Source of the DNA: Magicicada septendecula
Taxonomy: Eukaryota > Arthropoda > Insecta > Hemiptera > Cicadidae
DNA length: 64,000 bases
Direction: 5' to 3'
NCBI GenBank assembly: GCA_034769895.1
Contig: CM068370.1
Location: forward strand, 34,237,747 to 34,301,746
Shown: positions 22,841-33,379 of the stretch, one piece after another
How the letters are laid out: every line of letters begins with the position of its first letter
How positions within the stretch are numbered: position 1 is the stretch's first letter
The notes under the pieces: generated by a model
Told to the model about the DNA's origin: nothing
The model's database searches: none
Seen by the model: only the letters and a program-made list of their open reading frames with translations
Made by a program: the position numbers and the translations under genes

Positions 22841-22959
22841 GCATATAGGCATTCTGGCTTCACTAAGAAAGTATTTTATTTTAATAGAAATTTTATTATT
22901 TAGTAGAAATTGTTATTAAAGTATGCGTAATAATAGAAATTAGTATTTCTATATACAAT

Positions 22960-23290
22960 TCTGTTACTGTTTGTTTCACGCTTGTGGGAAATCGATATTT
23001 TTATGTTTGAAAGATAGAGCGCGATTGAAAGAAGACATCCATCAGTGTAGGGCGTTTCACTCATTATGCTCCCCAGAGGTCTCTGTTGTGCCATTTCCCT
23101 CGTTGTGCCATTTCCCTCATTGAGCCATTTCCCTCGTTTTGCCATTTCCGTCTTTTTTTCCATCTCCTCATACGTGCCCTCTTTCCACGTTCTCCTGTGT
23201 TTACCACTCATGCTTTTTCTACCTGGAACCCGTTTTAACAAACTTTCAGGCCAACGGACTTCAACCATTCGTTCCAAGTGCCCTTCCAGT
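22960..23290 (-). mobile_element. LINE C-terminal fragment with internal 17-bp repeat
   Basis: Minus-strand reading ERMVEVRWPESLLKRVPGR, then GKHRRTWKEGTYEEMEKK, like the GRPRKTW-EG-EAM ending of some LINE ORF2 proteins. The stretch 23086-23153 is four 17-bp tandem units that extend the frame with an EMAKRGKW-like repeat. Confidence 0.6.
23086..23153. repeat. Four 17-bp tandem units
   Basis: TTGTGCCATTTCCCTCG and three close variants placed head to tail. Confidence 0.9.
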
Positions 23291-23384
23291 ATGAGGCGCT
23301 TCGTATTTACGGAGTCTAGTATTATTGTTCTCGGTCATGATGATTTACACCCAACCGTTAACAACTTTCAGCCATGGACCCTCA

Positions 23385-23575
23385 ACTCAGCAACAGTTGA
23401 CAGACTTGATGCGTTTGAGATATGGCTTTACATACGCATTTTAAGAATTTCATGGGTGGATAGAGTCACAAATGCTCACGCTTTAAGAAGAATGGGAAAA
23501 GAGAAATGGTTGTTGTTTAGACCATTAAGAAGAGGAAATTATTATATATCTCGATCGTGTAGTGCGTGGATCAAA
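23385..23575 (+). mobile_element. LINE fragment
   Basis: Plus-strand reading RLDAFEIWLYIRILRISWVD, then RVTNAHALRRMGKEKWLL, the block found after the RT domain of many insect LINEs (AFEMWCYRRMLRISW-type). Flanking sequence is unrelated. Confidence 0.78.
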
Positions 23576-23619
23576 GTACTCTGTACGGTGTGCAAGGAAA
23601 TAGGGGTAGTATAGGCCTA

Positions 23620-24118
23620 CTAAAGAAAAAGTATACTAAGTTAATTTCAAACAATTACTAAGACGAACAAAATAAAAATTTATATTATTGATTCTCAAGT
23701 GTCTGTACTTTTGTAGACAACTCATATTTCATTATAGTAGAATTACAAACATATGGAAACGAATTTTAAACGTCCCTTACGTCGGCCTGCTTTGTATTTT
23801 TAACCGCAAAAGTGGAGACGCGTGTCTATTTGGAGCAGGTCGCGTCGGATGTACAGCGCAGCGTAGGTCCGGTCCGGTCCAGGCTGGAACACGTGTTTGG
23901 CAGGTATCCGTCATCGCGCCAGCTAATTCCGTCCTATCGACAGGCGCACCGCACTAAACCCATGTTGGAGCGCGGCGCGTATGATGCGTAGAATTTGCAA
24001 CTCCGAGAAGTGTGTTTCAAATTGAACTGTAAATAAGAGTGTTGACACGCGCGATGCATTGTGGTATTCACAACTACAGATGTTCGTATTTAATAAAAAC
24101 GAGACACGTGTATTCACA
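23620..24118. other. Unassigned DNA
   Basis: No gene recognised. 23820-24000 is locally CpG-rich and includes GGTCCGGTCCGGTCC. Confidence 0.35.
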
Positions 24119-24120
24119 TA

Positions 24121-24970
24121 CAGTGGAACTTGCGAATAACGAGCTCGTTTATAACGAGAACTCGGATGTAACGAACAACGTGCGAGATTTGTTTGGTTTT
24201 GTTCTTAGTAATGATAATTAAACTCGCTTTTAACCAGCAGGAACGCATTAGTTATAACCATAACCGGACCGAGACTTGGTTATAACGAGCATGTTATTGC
24301 AGGCGTGTTCATGAGTTAAGGTCTAAAAAAGTTCGTTACAATACAGCATTTTAAACATTCGTTTAAAATCATTAACGCAGTTTAATAAAACTAATAATCT
24401 AAGTTATGAATTCCTGGAATATTTAAATAAATTATAAAAAAAACTTTTGATATCTACAAATACAAAATTACTAAATAAACAAAAATGGGTGACTTTTTAA
24501 GGTTAATTAAGTTCTGTTTGCGAAATATTATTTTGATGATTTCATTTAGAACATAGAACAAAAAGACAAGTAAATTAGAGTGAATATTCTTGTAATAAAA
24601 AAAAAAAAATATTGTACGTGGTATGGAAAGTTTTGCGTTTTTTTTCAGGTAGCCGGCTGATTTTTTTGTAAGTTTTTACTACACAGTATTTCGCGAATGC
24701 ACTACACGCCAATATTCAGCAAAGAATGTTAGCGTCTAAAAAATGTTAAAAGTCTAAATTTCACTTTTAAGCGTAGAATGTAAAATACATATGTCAAAAT
24801 TTTATTGTGTGAATCCTCTTCTGTAGTAGACTTTTTGTTGTTGTGTGTTCGATAATCAAGATACAAAAAAAGTTAGGCTTGCAAGCCGACAACTCGGATG
24901 TAGCGATCACCCGGTTTTAACGAGCACATTTGTCCGGACCCGTGAATCTCGTTATAAGCAAGTTCCACTG
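24121..24970. mobile_element. pogo/Tigger-type MITE
   Basis: Terminal inverted repeats CAGTGGAACTTGCGAATAAC (left) and, read inwards from the right, CAGTGGAACTTGCTTATAAC. TA dinucleotides at 24119-24120 and 24971-24972 form the target duplication. Near both ends TATAACGAGC and CTCGGATGTA blocks are repeated. The 850-bp interior is AT-rich and non-coding. It fits a Tc1/mariner-superfamily, pogo-group MITE. Confidence 0.88.
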
Positions 24971-24972
24971 TA

Positions 24973-25782
24973 TTTGAATAAGGAAACTATTTTTACCTAA
25001 CCAGACATGGTCGGTAGGCCTATCTCTCGCGCACTAGCATAACTAAGAACGGGAGATGACAGTGTCGCATAGGTTTGCTCTCTCCTCTTCTTCACAAATT
25101 TATGGGAAGAATTAAAAATGGTCCGTCTATATTTTAAAACAGTAGGCCTATATGCTTAAACGTCAGCCTTATGAGCACAAAAATTAAAAGTAATTTTAAA
25201 TGAATTTCCGCAGGTTTAAGAGAATACAGCGTGACAAAATAAGCTATTTTGAGCAATGAGAGTCATCTTTTTCCCGGTTCTTCTGATCTGTAACACTGAC
25301 TCCAGTTGTCGACAAAATTCATATGTTACCTCAAACATTTTACGTGAACGATCGTTACAACATGTTTGAAACTCGAAATACGTCGTACTTGCTTGAAACA
25401 CACCTCCCTCACAGGAATCCCTCCCTCACGGAAGTTCGTGTTTCCGTAAACCGGGTTAGCGCCCCCAAAGAAAGTCGCGTGTTTACGGTAAGTTCTAATT
25501 AGTTCATCTTGCACTTACGAGTGTGTGACGTCTTGTTACGTGCGCGGACAGGTGTGAATTCTCTGCTACGTGGGCTCAGTGCTGGAGTAGTGTGGGTTAA
25601 AGTATAAACTGCATACACAATATTTTGACAAATTCTTGGATGCCTAAATGTTTATACATATAAATGTTATTATAAAGTCATAATAAAAAACACGTTAGTA
25701 AATAGAAATCGTGGCTTAACAAAAGAAGAAAACTCAAAAGATGTCTATTATATACCAATGTAGACTATATAATACGTTATGA
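24973..25782. other. Unassigned DNA
   Basis: No gene recognised. Two TAGGCCTA octamers at 25015 and 25143. Confidence 0.35.
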
Positions 25783-25802
25783 CCACACACACACACACAC
25801 AC

Positions 25803-25839
<37 letters not shown>
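25783..25839. repeat. (CA)n microsatellite
   Basis: 57-base CA array with one G interruption. Confidence 0.97.
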
Positions 25840-25841
<2 letters not shown>

Positions 25842-26404
25842 GCATCGGCAAAAAAACAAATCCACGATTTGTATAAATTTGTGGTAGACGGCAAAATCTA
25901 ACCGAACTATGTATTGCATAAACTTCCAACCAGCATAAATATATAATTCCATAACCCGCAGTTTGTCAGAACAGTCGGCGTGTGTTCAGTACTAACCGAG
26001 ATATAATTGGCTTCGATCGGCGCGTACCAGTTTGCATTCGCATTATTGAATAGTTATTGGAAGTCAAAAAGGGAGCAACTCCCACTGTGTAAACTTTTCT
26101 TCGAATCGTTTTCCGACCGTACAAATTGTATGCAATCAGTATTTAATGGCTGGAGTGTTTTAGCGGCTGTACGTAACGAATTGCTCAGAGTCGCGGTTTA
26201 ATGTGTTTCTATTTCTGAGTCACTGTGGTAACTAACGTACAGCTACCAGAATCTGTAAGTAACTTTAGCGTCGCCACGCGTTTACTCGTTTGCCAGTTTT
26301 TTTCCAGAGTTTTGAAGTATTGATAAGACAGTATAGTACAGTTTCATTGATCCGGCTTACGGTGACCGTAGATCCACACCTGTTATTGTAAAACACAATC
26401 CTTT
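25840..26404. other. Unassigned DNA
   Basis: Open frame 26007-26201 shows no family motif. Confidence 0.35.
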
Positions 26405-26413
26405 ATTTTCTGT

Positions 26414-26936
26414 AAGTGGCATTCAAACCAATCTGGACCTACGGCATACAGCTGTGGGGGTCGGCATCAACGTCTAATATAGAGACACTAGAACGATTCC
26501 AGACAAAAGTTCTACGGATTATAACAAATGCACCCTGGTTTATACCAAATAGAGAAATCCTCTGTGACTTAAAAGTGTCATCTGTTAAAGATGAAGTGAG
26601 TAAGTGCAGTGAAAAGTATTTTAAGTAAACTAGAACTACACCCTAATATTCTTGCAATAAATTTGCTAGACAATAGTGAAGACACTCATAGACTAAAGAG
26701 ACAAAAAATACTAGACCTACCATCTAGATTTAAGCAACCATAATCTTTGTGACTGTTGTTGTTTCTTTTTGTAACTTACTTTTAAGGAATAACTGAGTTT
26801 GTTATCACAGGATAACAGCTCCACATGGTCAACACCTGTTTCTTTTCATACAAACAATTTGCTTATAGTATGTTATTTTTATGTTATACTGATTGCAAAT
26901 AGTTAAAAAATAAATAAAAAAAATAAAATAAAATAA
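26414..26936 (+). mobile_element. Jockey LINE, 5'-truncated, with 9-bp target duplication
   Basis: Reads FKPIWTYGIQLWGSA, then TLERFQTKVLRIITNAPWF and a DLKVSSVKDE block, the C-terminal region typical of Jockey reverse transcriptases. Downstream frames are broken, and the element ends in an A-rich (AAATA)n tail at 26907-26936. ATTTTCTGT flanks it at 26405-26413 and 26937-26945. A dead 5'-truncated copy. Confidence 0.94.
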
Positions 26937-27319
26937 ATTTTCTGTGTGTAAAAAATTCCTCGATATAGTTCAAAAATGTCGACCCATAGAGCGTGGAGAA
27001 AATAACGAAAGAGAAATGAAAGAGCAAAGAACAATGGAAAGGTAAATTATAAATATTAAACTATCACATGGGAGAAAGGATCAGAAGCAGAACTATAATG
27101 AAAGCCTCCATAATCCTCTAAATCCATTCGAGTCTTTGTCAGCAGAATCCTTTTCTTTTGAAAAGCTGCTTAGTAAATGCAATTTCTTTGTATTAATTTT
27201 TGACATACATTTATTGTTTTCTGTAACATATTAAGAAATATGTTACATGAACGTTAGTAAGAACAAAAATAATAATTAATGATCAAATATAGGTGAGCCA
27301 TTTTAACTGTTTGGGAAAT

Positions 27320-27524
27320 GATATTAACTATGCTAAGAATTGTGATGTTGATGTTAAGAAAAGCATGGCTCTTTCCACTTAAATCCTTTAAGAACGAGCC
27401 AGTACAGTCTGACAACGTGTCCTGTAGCAAGCAATTTCCTGTCTTTCTATTAAAAGAGAGTTATTAGTGTTACTTAAAACCAGAGCGAGAAAACACGAGG
27501 GGATTTATGAGCCAGAAAGTAAAT
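27320..27524 (+). repeat. Dispersed repeat interrupted by a LINE
   Basis: Resembles 31405-31595: a CCTGTAAGAACGAGTCAGTA-like block, CAGTCTGACAACGTGT, and GAGCGAGAAAGTAA-like ends. The repeat resumes after the LINE with TATTTATTATAATCGAAAA (27785). Confidence 0.8.
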
Positions 27525-27776
27525 TTTTTTTGTATCGGCCATCTAAGGACCACATGCCGATTTCAGTTTTTTAGCCTTTGTTCTTTTCTTTTTCTCCAAT
27601 ATTCTTTCATCTTTTTACTTTTCACTGTGTCTCTTCTTCCTGTCTTCATTCCACTTTGAACCTGCGTTTTTCTCTCTCCTACCTCGGATTCCTTCCATTT
27701 TTAACACTTTCGCCCGAAAAACATCTCTTTCAATTGCTTCTTCTGCGTGTATATTATTTATTATAATATTTATTAT
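27525..27776 (-). mobile_element. LINE tail with target duplication and paralogous empty site
   Basis: Shares the FGHLYRM-family 3' region with 22315 and 33380. GAAAGTAAAT flanks it at 27515-27524 and 27777-27786. The paralogous repeat at about 31573 has a single GAAAGTAATTATT with no insert, showing the pre-insertion state. Confidence 0.9.
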
Positions 27777-27786
27777 GAAAGTAAAT

Positions 27787-28250
27787 ATTTATTATAATCG
27801 AAAACCATTTTCTGTGGGACAATCAATAGTCTTTTTAGAAACAAGGTACTCAAAAGACAAAATTAAAGTTCTAAAAAAAATATGGCTGTCCCTGTAATGG
27901 ATGTTAATTAATGGACGACAACAAAGAAACGAGACAGTAAAATGCAGGCCTCGGAAACGGCGTTCTTAAGAGGAGTTAAAAGATTTTATAAACTTGATTG
28001 TATAAAGAATAAAGTCATAAGGGAAGAATTACACAAGTTTTCAATTTGAATGGAAGATTAAACGATTACAAACGACGGTGAAAAGAACACTTAGAAAGAA
28101 CGTCACATTCCAGACTGGGCAAACAAGTCTGGAAATATAAACCTATAGACGCAGGTATGTGGGTAGAGATCCAGGAAGAGGTGGCTGGAGGATTTTTAGA
28201 AGGAGAACAGGCAGAATCTTGTGTATGCCGTGATGTAAAGATGATGATAT
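27787..28250 (+). mobile_element. Decayed LINE tail, second family
   Basis: Close relative of 8158-8562: TGTGGGACAATCAA, ATGGCTGTCCCTG, GCAGGCCTCGGAAACGGCGT, AAGAGGAGTTAAAAG and a GATGATGAT end. Numerous stops. Confidence 0.85.
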
Positions 28251-28973
28251 TATGTCTACATCTTCATAGTTCGAAAGTAGCAACATTGGTTCACTTGGAT
28301 ACCTGATAAGTATATCTCCCTACTATTTTGGACTGGGGAAATCAGTGCTGCCACAGATTAAAGGTTGTTGTGAAGGACTCGATGTTTTCCACGAACTACT
28401 AAATGTGCCGCTCACGTTCCTTGGTGCAGTTTGGAGCTCACCTGTTTACCGCGCATCGTACTAAGGTAGGCCTTGTTTGATAAAATAGCAAAACATGATA
28501 GCATTTTAGTGATCGAGCGACGCGTACACAAAATTTCTTTCAAAAATTGTTTCTCAGCCGAAAGAAAGTGCGTTCATTTTGTCGCTATGTAGCCGTAGGG
28601 CACCAATAATTGATTTCCGTCTCGTAAAGTTAGATCGGCAATGAAGTAGGCTACTTTTATACCTTTTGTTTAGTTCATTTTAAATATTCAGTGCGCACAC
28701 GAACTGAATAACTTTCTGCCAGTGTTTCCCCATTCAGGTTCACTGCTATGAAAGCTACGATCTGATGTGCTTGTCAATTATTAAATACGAGTGCTTTTAG
28801 CTACAGGTCGACTCGAAACGTAAGTCAAAGTAGCCGCGGGCTTCCGCCCTTTAACTTACTGGTAATGTGTGTGTGTGTGTTGTGTGTTTGAATACGCGCT
28901 CGCGCTCCTCCAAGCTTGTATTATTCTTGATCCTTTACAATACCATTTTGTGTCACTGCTCAACAGTCGATTC
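28251..28973. other. Unassigned DNA
   Basis: Nothing recognised apart from a short TG run at 28865-28881. Confidence 0.35.
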
Positions 28974-29440
28974 CACACTGTTGGACCTATTATTTGGCGG
29001 GCTGTCGGGCCGTGTTCTACTGATTGTTTGCAATACAGACGTTTCGACCCCACCATCGGAGACCATCTTCAGTGTCAGAGACAACTGGCAAGGTGTCTGC
29101 CAATTACCTCAGTGTTGAGGTGTTGAGACTATGTATTTTTCCTGAGAAAACCCACTTATATAAACTTTCCAAGCCAGCACGATCTAAGCTGGGTGATTGG
29201 TTGATGCCGTTTTCCAGTTTAGATCGCGATGGTTTGGTAAGTTTATTTAAGCGGGTCTTCTAAGAAACAAAACGTAGTCTCTATTTCAGCACTGGGGAAG
29301 TTGGCGGACACCGTGCCAATTGTTTGTGACACTGATGATGGCTTCCGTTGGTGGGGGGGGGAGGGAACGTCTGTCCTGCACACAAACAGTAGACCACGGT
29401 TTAACAGCCCGGCAAATAATAGTTCCAACAGTGTGGGCGC
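28974..29440. mobile_element. Foldback element, family A, best hammerhead-like copy
   Basis: Inverted arms (left from CCACACTGTTGG, right to CCAACAGTGTGG) surround a 180-bp unrelated centre with its own weak inverted repeat. Left-arm core on the minus strand at 29035-29072: CTGAAGA, T, GGTCTC-CGATGGT-GGGGTC, GAAACGTCTGTA. Right-arm core on the plus strand at 29332-29375: CTGATGA...GAACGTCTGTC, where GTTTGTG just upstream can pair with CACAAAC just downstream, making a stem I. Non-coding. Confidence 0.87.
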
Positions 29441-29744
29441 CGGCCGTAAGAGCCTAAGGAATTCTATAGTGAATCCACAGTTTGATCTCTCCATCACTTG
29501 TTAATCTACCCAAACTTCTACCGTTTGTTATATGGGCTTGTCCTGAAAATCACGTTGGCATTCTCCGCAGGTCGATTCGATGGCGTGACGAAACCAACGA
29601 TAACCATTGATTTCTTCATGAAAGCTTTTTCCATTGAACTCCTCCATTGTTTCGAAGTTAATTTTCATGTAGTTTCTGTGTAGCCCGTTAGTGGTTTTAT
29701 AATTTCTTGTTTGCGCTTTTACTTTATTTAGTGTCCAACGTTTA

Positions 29745-30150
29745 TAATCATCATCTTCACAACACGGCATAGGCAAAGTGCTGCCTGTTCCGCTTACAAA
29801 AATCGTCCAGCCATCTCTTCCTGGGTCTGTCCACAGACCTGTGTCCTATAGATTTGTATTTTCCGACTTGTTTGGACATTCTTTCCAAGTGTTCTTTCCA
29901 CCGTTGTTTGTTATCTTTACATTTTTCATTCTAGTTAAAATCTTGTAACTCTTCTTTTATGGCCTCGTTCTTTATACGGTCAAGTTTAGAACGCCTTTTA
30001 ACTCCTCTTAAAAACGCCATTCCCAAGGCCTGTATTTTAGTGTATTGTTTCTTGGTAGCTCTCCATAATTCACACTAATAGGAGAGTACAGGAACTGCCA
30101 TAACTTTGTAAAACTTTATAAAACTAAAGAAAGGCAGGAAGGGAAACTAC
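29745..30150 (-). mobile_element. Decayed LINE tail, second family
   Basis: Minus-strand relative of 8158 and 27787: CATCATC tail at the left, CTTCCTGGGTCTGTCC (GRPRK block), TTCCAAGTGTTCTTTCCACC (WKEHLE block), GCCTGTATTTTAGTGT (QASEM block). Broken frames. Confidence 0.87.
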
Positions 30151-31109
30151 ATTCTAAAATATCATCTTCCTTTTGGTCAAGCTTTATTTGTTAACGTAGT
30201 CTAAAAACTCTAAAAACTCCCGATATTAAGGAAATTAAATATTTCAATTTTAATATCTGTGTACACTTCTCGGTTCAGAGAGTTTGTGTAGACAAACGAA
30301 GAGAAGGTGTTCTACTCTGAATTTGATGGTATGCTGTCTTTGACCTAACACTCTCCTAGAAACTGAAATTTTTAATTGCCGTCTTTCGTAAGGACAGGAC
30401 ATAAATTTTTATATGTCGTCACTTAAAGAGCGCCATTTGGAAAGCTACTTCTGAATTGGCATTATCCTGTGTGTGTGTGAGCGTGTGTTTTCCACCTTAA
30501 CAAACAGGCGGCCCAAGATGAAACGGTGATGTGTTCGTGTTTTCAGGAAAGTGTATAGCTAATTAAAGGTTTGTGCTTTCGTATCAAAGTCAGACTTTGC
30601 ATTCGCGTTTACGATCAATATTGTAAAATCAATTTAGATCGCAACAGAAATCTGCTGCCATTAAATATGTTTACTTTGTGGTTTATGTGCACTCATAACT
30701 GTGCAGTTTATACGCCCTTGTGTTCATACCATTCTATATTTAACGTTTCACAATAAAACTCGACTATCGCAACGGTTTTATTGCTTTTAACTTCCTGTTG
30801 TCGTTCTTTTGACTGAAAAGTTTCAATTCGATCTCTTGGAAGTGATTTCGATTTTCAGTTATTTTTGCTCACAGCTACCCACGGGGTTAAAAGCTCCTAA
30901 ACCGTCTTGTTTTACTCCTTAGAATCATACATCTATTGGGGATTCAGGCTGTTACCTGACTAATAACCAAATTTCTGTTCCCTTAGCACAGATGTCTGTA
31001 GGACGATACTGTGTATAGTTTTCCGACTAATCGAGCCAGCCAAATATCTCCGAGTAATCTAATTTTTATACCCGTTTATAGATGGTGGTATTTGTGTACT
31101 TCAATAGAG
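30151..31109. other. Unassigned DNA
   Basis: No gene or element recognised. Confidence 0.4.
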
Positions 31110-31123
31110 ATTTCTGAGTTAAT

Positions 31124-31382
31124 CATCATCATCATCGTCTTCACGGATTAAACTAAGGGTGGTTCGTTCCGGCCTTAAATTGGCAAACAGGCAAATAGGT
31201 CACTCCAGCGCTTCCTCGGGCGTCCCACACCTCTCCGTCCCCTCGGATTATAGTTCCATAGTTGTTTGGGAATGCGGCAGTCATCCATTCGGCAAAGATG
31301 TTCCCACCAATTCAGCCGATATACTGGGCGATCCTGCCGAGTATACTCATAATATTCAGTTCCTGCCGTATATCTGTGTTTC
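31124..31382 (-). mobile_element. 5'-truncated LINE tail with 14-bp target duplication
   Basis: Minus-strand reading YRLNWWEHLCRMDDCRIPKQ, then GRRGVGRPRKRWSD and a (TGA)n tail. Same family as 7661 and 37035. ATTTCTGAGTTAAT is present at both 31110-31123 and 31383-31396, an exact duplication. Only 259 bases were copied. Confidence 0.95.
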
Positions 31383-31399
31383 ATTTCTGAGTTAATACT

Positions 31400-31600
31400 T
31401 ATGATAAATAATTTTAAGATTGTAAATATAATGAGCTGTTGTGACTCTTCCCATTAAATCCTGTAAGAACGAGTCAGTACAGTCTGACAACGTGTAGAAA
31501 CGAAATTTCACCTCTTTGTGGTAGAAGAGAGTTATTGTTGTAACATAAAACCACGAAAATTTATGAGCGAGAAAGTAATTATTTATTATAATCGAAAAGA
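31400..31600 (+). repeat. Dispersed repeat, uninterrupted copy
   Basis: Paralogue of 27320-27524 plus 27777-27800, without the LINE. Confidence 0.78.
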
Positions 31601-31975
31601 AACATTTTTAATTGTGGGTGTTTCTGGAATGTAGATCCCAAGCTTACGACTGGTTTTCAACCCACACTGGTTACTTACATCAATACAAGATGTGACTTTA
31701 CCTGCCGAAAGAAACGTGAGTTGTGCATTGTGTAAGCGATTTGGTATAAGCGGTGCTACAACGTTTATACAAACGTATGTTTACATAAAATGTATTTCGA
31801 GCGTTATCGCTAAAAAAAAACATGTATTTGGCGGAAAAATTCAAAAAAAGTTCAAAATTTTATCGTCATAATTTCGTGCATTTTTATTCACGCTTGCAGA
31901 TATGTTTAATGTAAATGCATAAAAATTACATACTTTTATTACTTACGAGGGTAAGTAACAGTAATACTTTTATTA

Positions 31976-32877
31976 CGAGGATCAGTTGAGAAGTTCGCAG
32001 AGCGACATCTGTAACTTAGCGGTAGAACTAAAATTTTTTGTGTATCGTAAGATTCATATTTCGTTTGAACACCTGTTAATTTCCAAATCTATTTGTCAAT
32101 TTATTCGTTGTTTACTGGCTGTTTGAAATTTACGTGTCATGCGTGTTTTGGAAAACGGACAAAATCACGAATTCTTTGATGAAAAGGGTCTAGCGCCAAT
32201 GAAAATTCACAACGAAATGACAAATGTGTTAGGAAATGCTGCACCTTCAAAAACAATAATAATTCGTATGTGGGTTTTCGAGTTAAAACTTGGTCGTACA
32301 AAAGATGATCCTCTCGTTGACACTCCAAAAGTGTAACAACTCCAAATGCACAAAGGTTTTTCATACCAAGTCCTTGACTTGAACTACGATACACACGCTA
32401 ATGTGAAATGTTTGTGACTTCAGCAATGACATCTACCTTTGCATACGGCATTTTTTTAACGATACCTGGAGTTATGCATTTTTTGGATGCCCGCCGCGAG
32501 GAACATCTTTAGTGCTCGTATGACCATGTTTAAACTCGAGAACTTACGAATATTATTTTTGAAGAAGCAACATCTCCTAACACATTTGCCTTCTCGGTTG
32601 TGAATATTCATCGGTCCTAGTCAGTTTTTAGCCAAGAATTCAATCACAGCCCGACGTTTGATTTTGCCCATTTTTTAAAACAGGCGTACACGTAAATTTC
32701 GAACATCCGAAAAATAATAATAAATTGTGATAGATTTAGAAAAAAATTATCACGTGTTTATAAGAAATATGAATCTTGCAACACGCGAACAGTTTTTGTT
32801 CTACCGCTAAGCTACATACGTAGCTCCTACCGGTAAGCTACAGTACGTAGCTCCGCGAACTTTTCAACTGACCCTCG
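31976..32877. mobile_element. Palindromic mariner relic
   Basis: TIRs CGAGGATCAGTTGAGAAGTT and, from the right, CGAGGGTCAGTTGAAAAGTT. TA flanks at 31974-31975 and 32878-32879. The left half encodes on the plus strand FFDEKGLAPMKIHNEMTNVL, then MWVFELKLGRTKDDP, the HTH of a mariner transposase. The right half encodes the same region on the minus strand (KRRAVIEFLAKN, stop, LGPMNIHN, then TKDVPRGGHP). So it holds two inverted 5' ends and no catalytic domain. Length 902 bp versus about 1.3 kb for an intact mariner. Confidence 0.9.
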
Positions 32878-33062
32878 TATTACATTCTTTTATATAAGAC
32901 TTTTGTGAAACTTTTTCCGCCAGCAAGAAACGATTCCCTTCCTGGTTACTCCCGCGCGGTAGATATTTAGCGACGACTAGTCCCCGTGGTCTGTGATTCG
33001 TGATTGTCAATCTGCTTTTCTAGTTTTCAGTGACAAAATAATGTATTCTTAGAATTCCTTAG

Positions 33063-33205
33063 GCTTTCACGGGTGGCGTCAATACTGTTGGAACTGTTAG
33101 ATTATTTGCCGGGCTGTTATGCCGTGTTCTACTGCTTGTATGTAGGACAGATTTCTAAATTATAATTTAGAAACCCGACGGTGGGGCCGAAACGCACTGT
33201 ATCGA
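33063..33205. mobile_element. Foldback family A fragment
   Basis: Contains GGCGTCAATACTGTTGGAAC, TTATTTGCCGGGCTGTTA, GTGTTCTACTG, then a jump to CCGACGGTGGGGCCGAAACG. The two arm remnants meet around a 12-base palindrome near 33159, suggesting deletion of most of the element. Confidence 0.75.
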
Positions 33206-33379
33206 GTAATCTAAGGTAATATAAAAGAAATGATCGAATTAAATTCATTTAAATTATCGATGTTTTAATGTTTCTTTATTTAGTCAACGGTTATATTGGA
33301 AGTTGCGTATTTTATGTTTATATTTAATTTATTTTAATAAATTTATAGTTTAATACATTCTGACCATCTGACATATGCA

